From Gammaproteobacteria bacterium (GTDB lineage: Bacteria; Pseudomonadota; Gammaproteobacteria; Steroidobacterales; BM003), in assembly GCA_026193125.1 (NCBI GenBank), contig JAPHSC010000100.1, positions 1 to 5,053 of the forward strand: a stretch of 5,053 bases of DNA, given 5' to 3'. The notes under the pieces were generated by a model. It was not told where the DNA came from and ran no database searches. It worked only from the letters and a program-made list of their open reading frames with translations. Shown here one piece after another: positions 4,729 through 5,053 of this stretch. The position numbers were made by a program, and so were the translations under genes. Position 1 is the stretch's first letter. Every line of letters starts with the position of its first letter.

Positions 4729-5053
4729 TTGGCAGGCGTGATCGCCGCTGCACGCGGATATTGCGGAGGGCTGCTGAGGTACTCGCTCCTGTGGCTGCTG
4801 CTGGCCGCCGGCGCCCAGGCGGCAGGCCCCGGGAATGCGGCCATCGCGTCCGCCCATCCGCTGGCAAATGCCGCGGGCTACGAAGTGTTGGAAGCCGGTG
4901 GCAATGCATTTGATGCGGCGGTGGCCGTCAGTGCAGCGCTGGCGGTGGTGGAGCCCAACGCAACCGGATTGGGTGGCGGTGGTTTCTGGTTGCTGCACCG
5001 GGCTGAGGACAGTTTCGAGGTCCTGGTTGACGGGCGTGAGCGTGCGCCCGCCG
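4729..5053 (+). CDS. ggt: Gamma-glutamyltransferase precursor, N-terminal part (cut by window edge)
   Basis: This enzyme removes or transfers the gamma-glutamyl group of glutathione and related peptides in the periplasm. The proenzyme self-cleaves at a threonine far beyond this window. The 108 visible residues show a signal peptide: a short start with R9 and R17, a hydrophobic core YSLLWLLLAAG (18-28), and a likely cleavage after AQA (29-31). The conserved large-subunit start follows: IASAHPLANAAGYEVLEAGG (39-58), NAFDAAVAVSAALAVVEP (59-76), GLGGGGFWLLH (80-90) and DGRERAPA (101-108). R103 aligns with the E. coli substrate-binding arginine in its FREMAP segment. The start is taken as TTG 4729 because GGGGAGG (4714-4720) lies 8 nt upstream. 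GTG 4738 is too far from that site, and ATG 4693 would overlap coaD by 35 nt and add a charged tail before the signal. The gene begins one base after the coaD stop. Confidence 0.9.
   Translation, partial: MAGVIAAARGYCGGLLRYSLLWLLLAAGAQAAGPGNAAIASAHPLANAAGYEVLEAGGNAFDAAVAVSAALAVVEPNATGLGGGGFWLLHRAEDSFEVLVDGRERAPA

Noticed and set aside
4483..4998. Minus-strand open frame of 171 residues across the coaD-ggt junction
   Set aside because: It is antisense to both well-supported genes, is rich in Gln/Arg/Cys, and has no family resemblance.
1..5053. Search for tRNA, CRISPR, IS ends, prophage or toxin-antitoxin content
   Set aside because: I saw no regularly spaced repeat array, transposase, integrase, tRNA-like cloverleaf or paired small genes. 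Apart from one TerB-like gene the content is core housekeeping.

Overview
The window looks like a stretch of a gammaproteobacterial chromosome with fairly high GC. The case rests on recognisable protein families and their order. It holds the tightly overlapped ftsY-ftsE-ftsX set on the minus strand, and a plus-strand rsmD-coaD-ggt set. This resembles the neighbourhood I recall from Pseudomonas-type genomes (rpoH-ftsX-ftsE-ftsY, then peptidase genes, rsmD, coaD and a gamma-glutamyltransferase). The exact genus cannot be told from the window.

Layout. From 1 to 2649 on the minus strand, ftsY (SRP receptor GTPase) is followed by ftsE (ABC ATPase) and ftsX (its membrane partner, cut by the left edge a few codons before its end). 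Both junctions are 4-nt stop/start overlaps, so the three genes are almost certainly one translationally coupled operon. From 2650 to 2853 is a divergent intergenic region with candidate promoters on both strands and a clear 11-bp imperfect inverted repeat. From 2854 to 3300 is a small plus-strand gene for a TerB-fold acidic helical protein. From 3301 to 3588 is a noncoding stretch with a strong GC-only hairpin, a pair of imperfect direct repeats about 60 nt apart, and a candidate rsmD promoter. From 3589 onward, rsmD (16S rRNA m2G966 methyltransferase) overlaps coaD (phosphopantetheine adenylyltransferase) by 4 nt. One base after coaD, a TTG-started gamma-glutamyltransferase precursor begins and runs off the right edge.

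How the genes work together. FtsY delivers SRP-bound ribosomes to the translocon. FtsE and FtsX form the divisome ABC complex that controls septal peptidoglycan hydrolysis. RsmD modifies the small ribosomal subunit, CoaD makes dephospho-CoA, and the periplasmic gamma-glutamyltransferase processes glutathione-type substrates. Apart from the TerB-like gene these are core household genes, and I see no phage, IS, CRISPR or defence module. The points most worth a second look are the TerB-like gene in the slot where related genomes carry other genes, the palindrome in front of it, the hairpin and repeats after it, and an altered ABC signature motif in FtsE.
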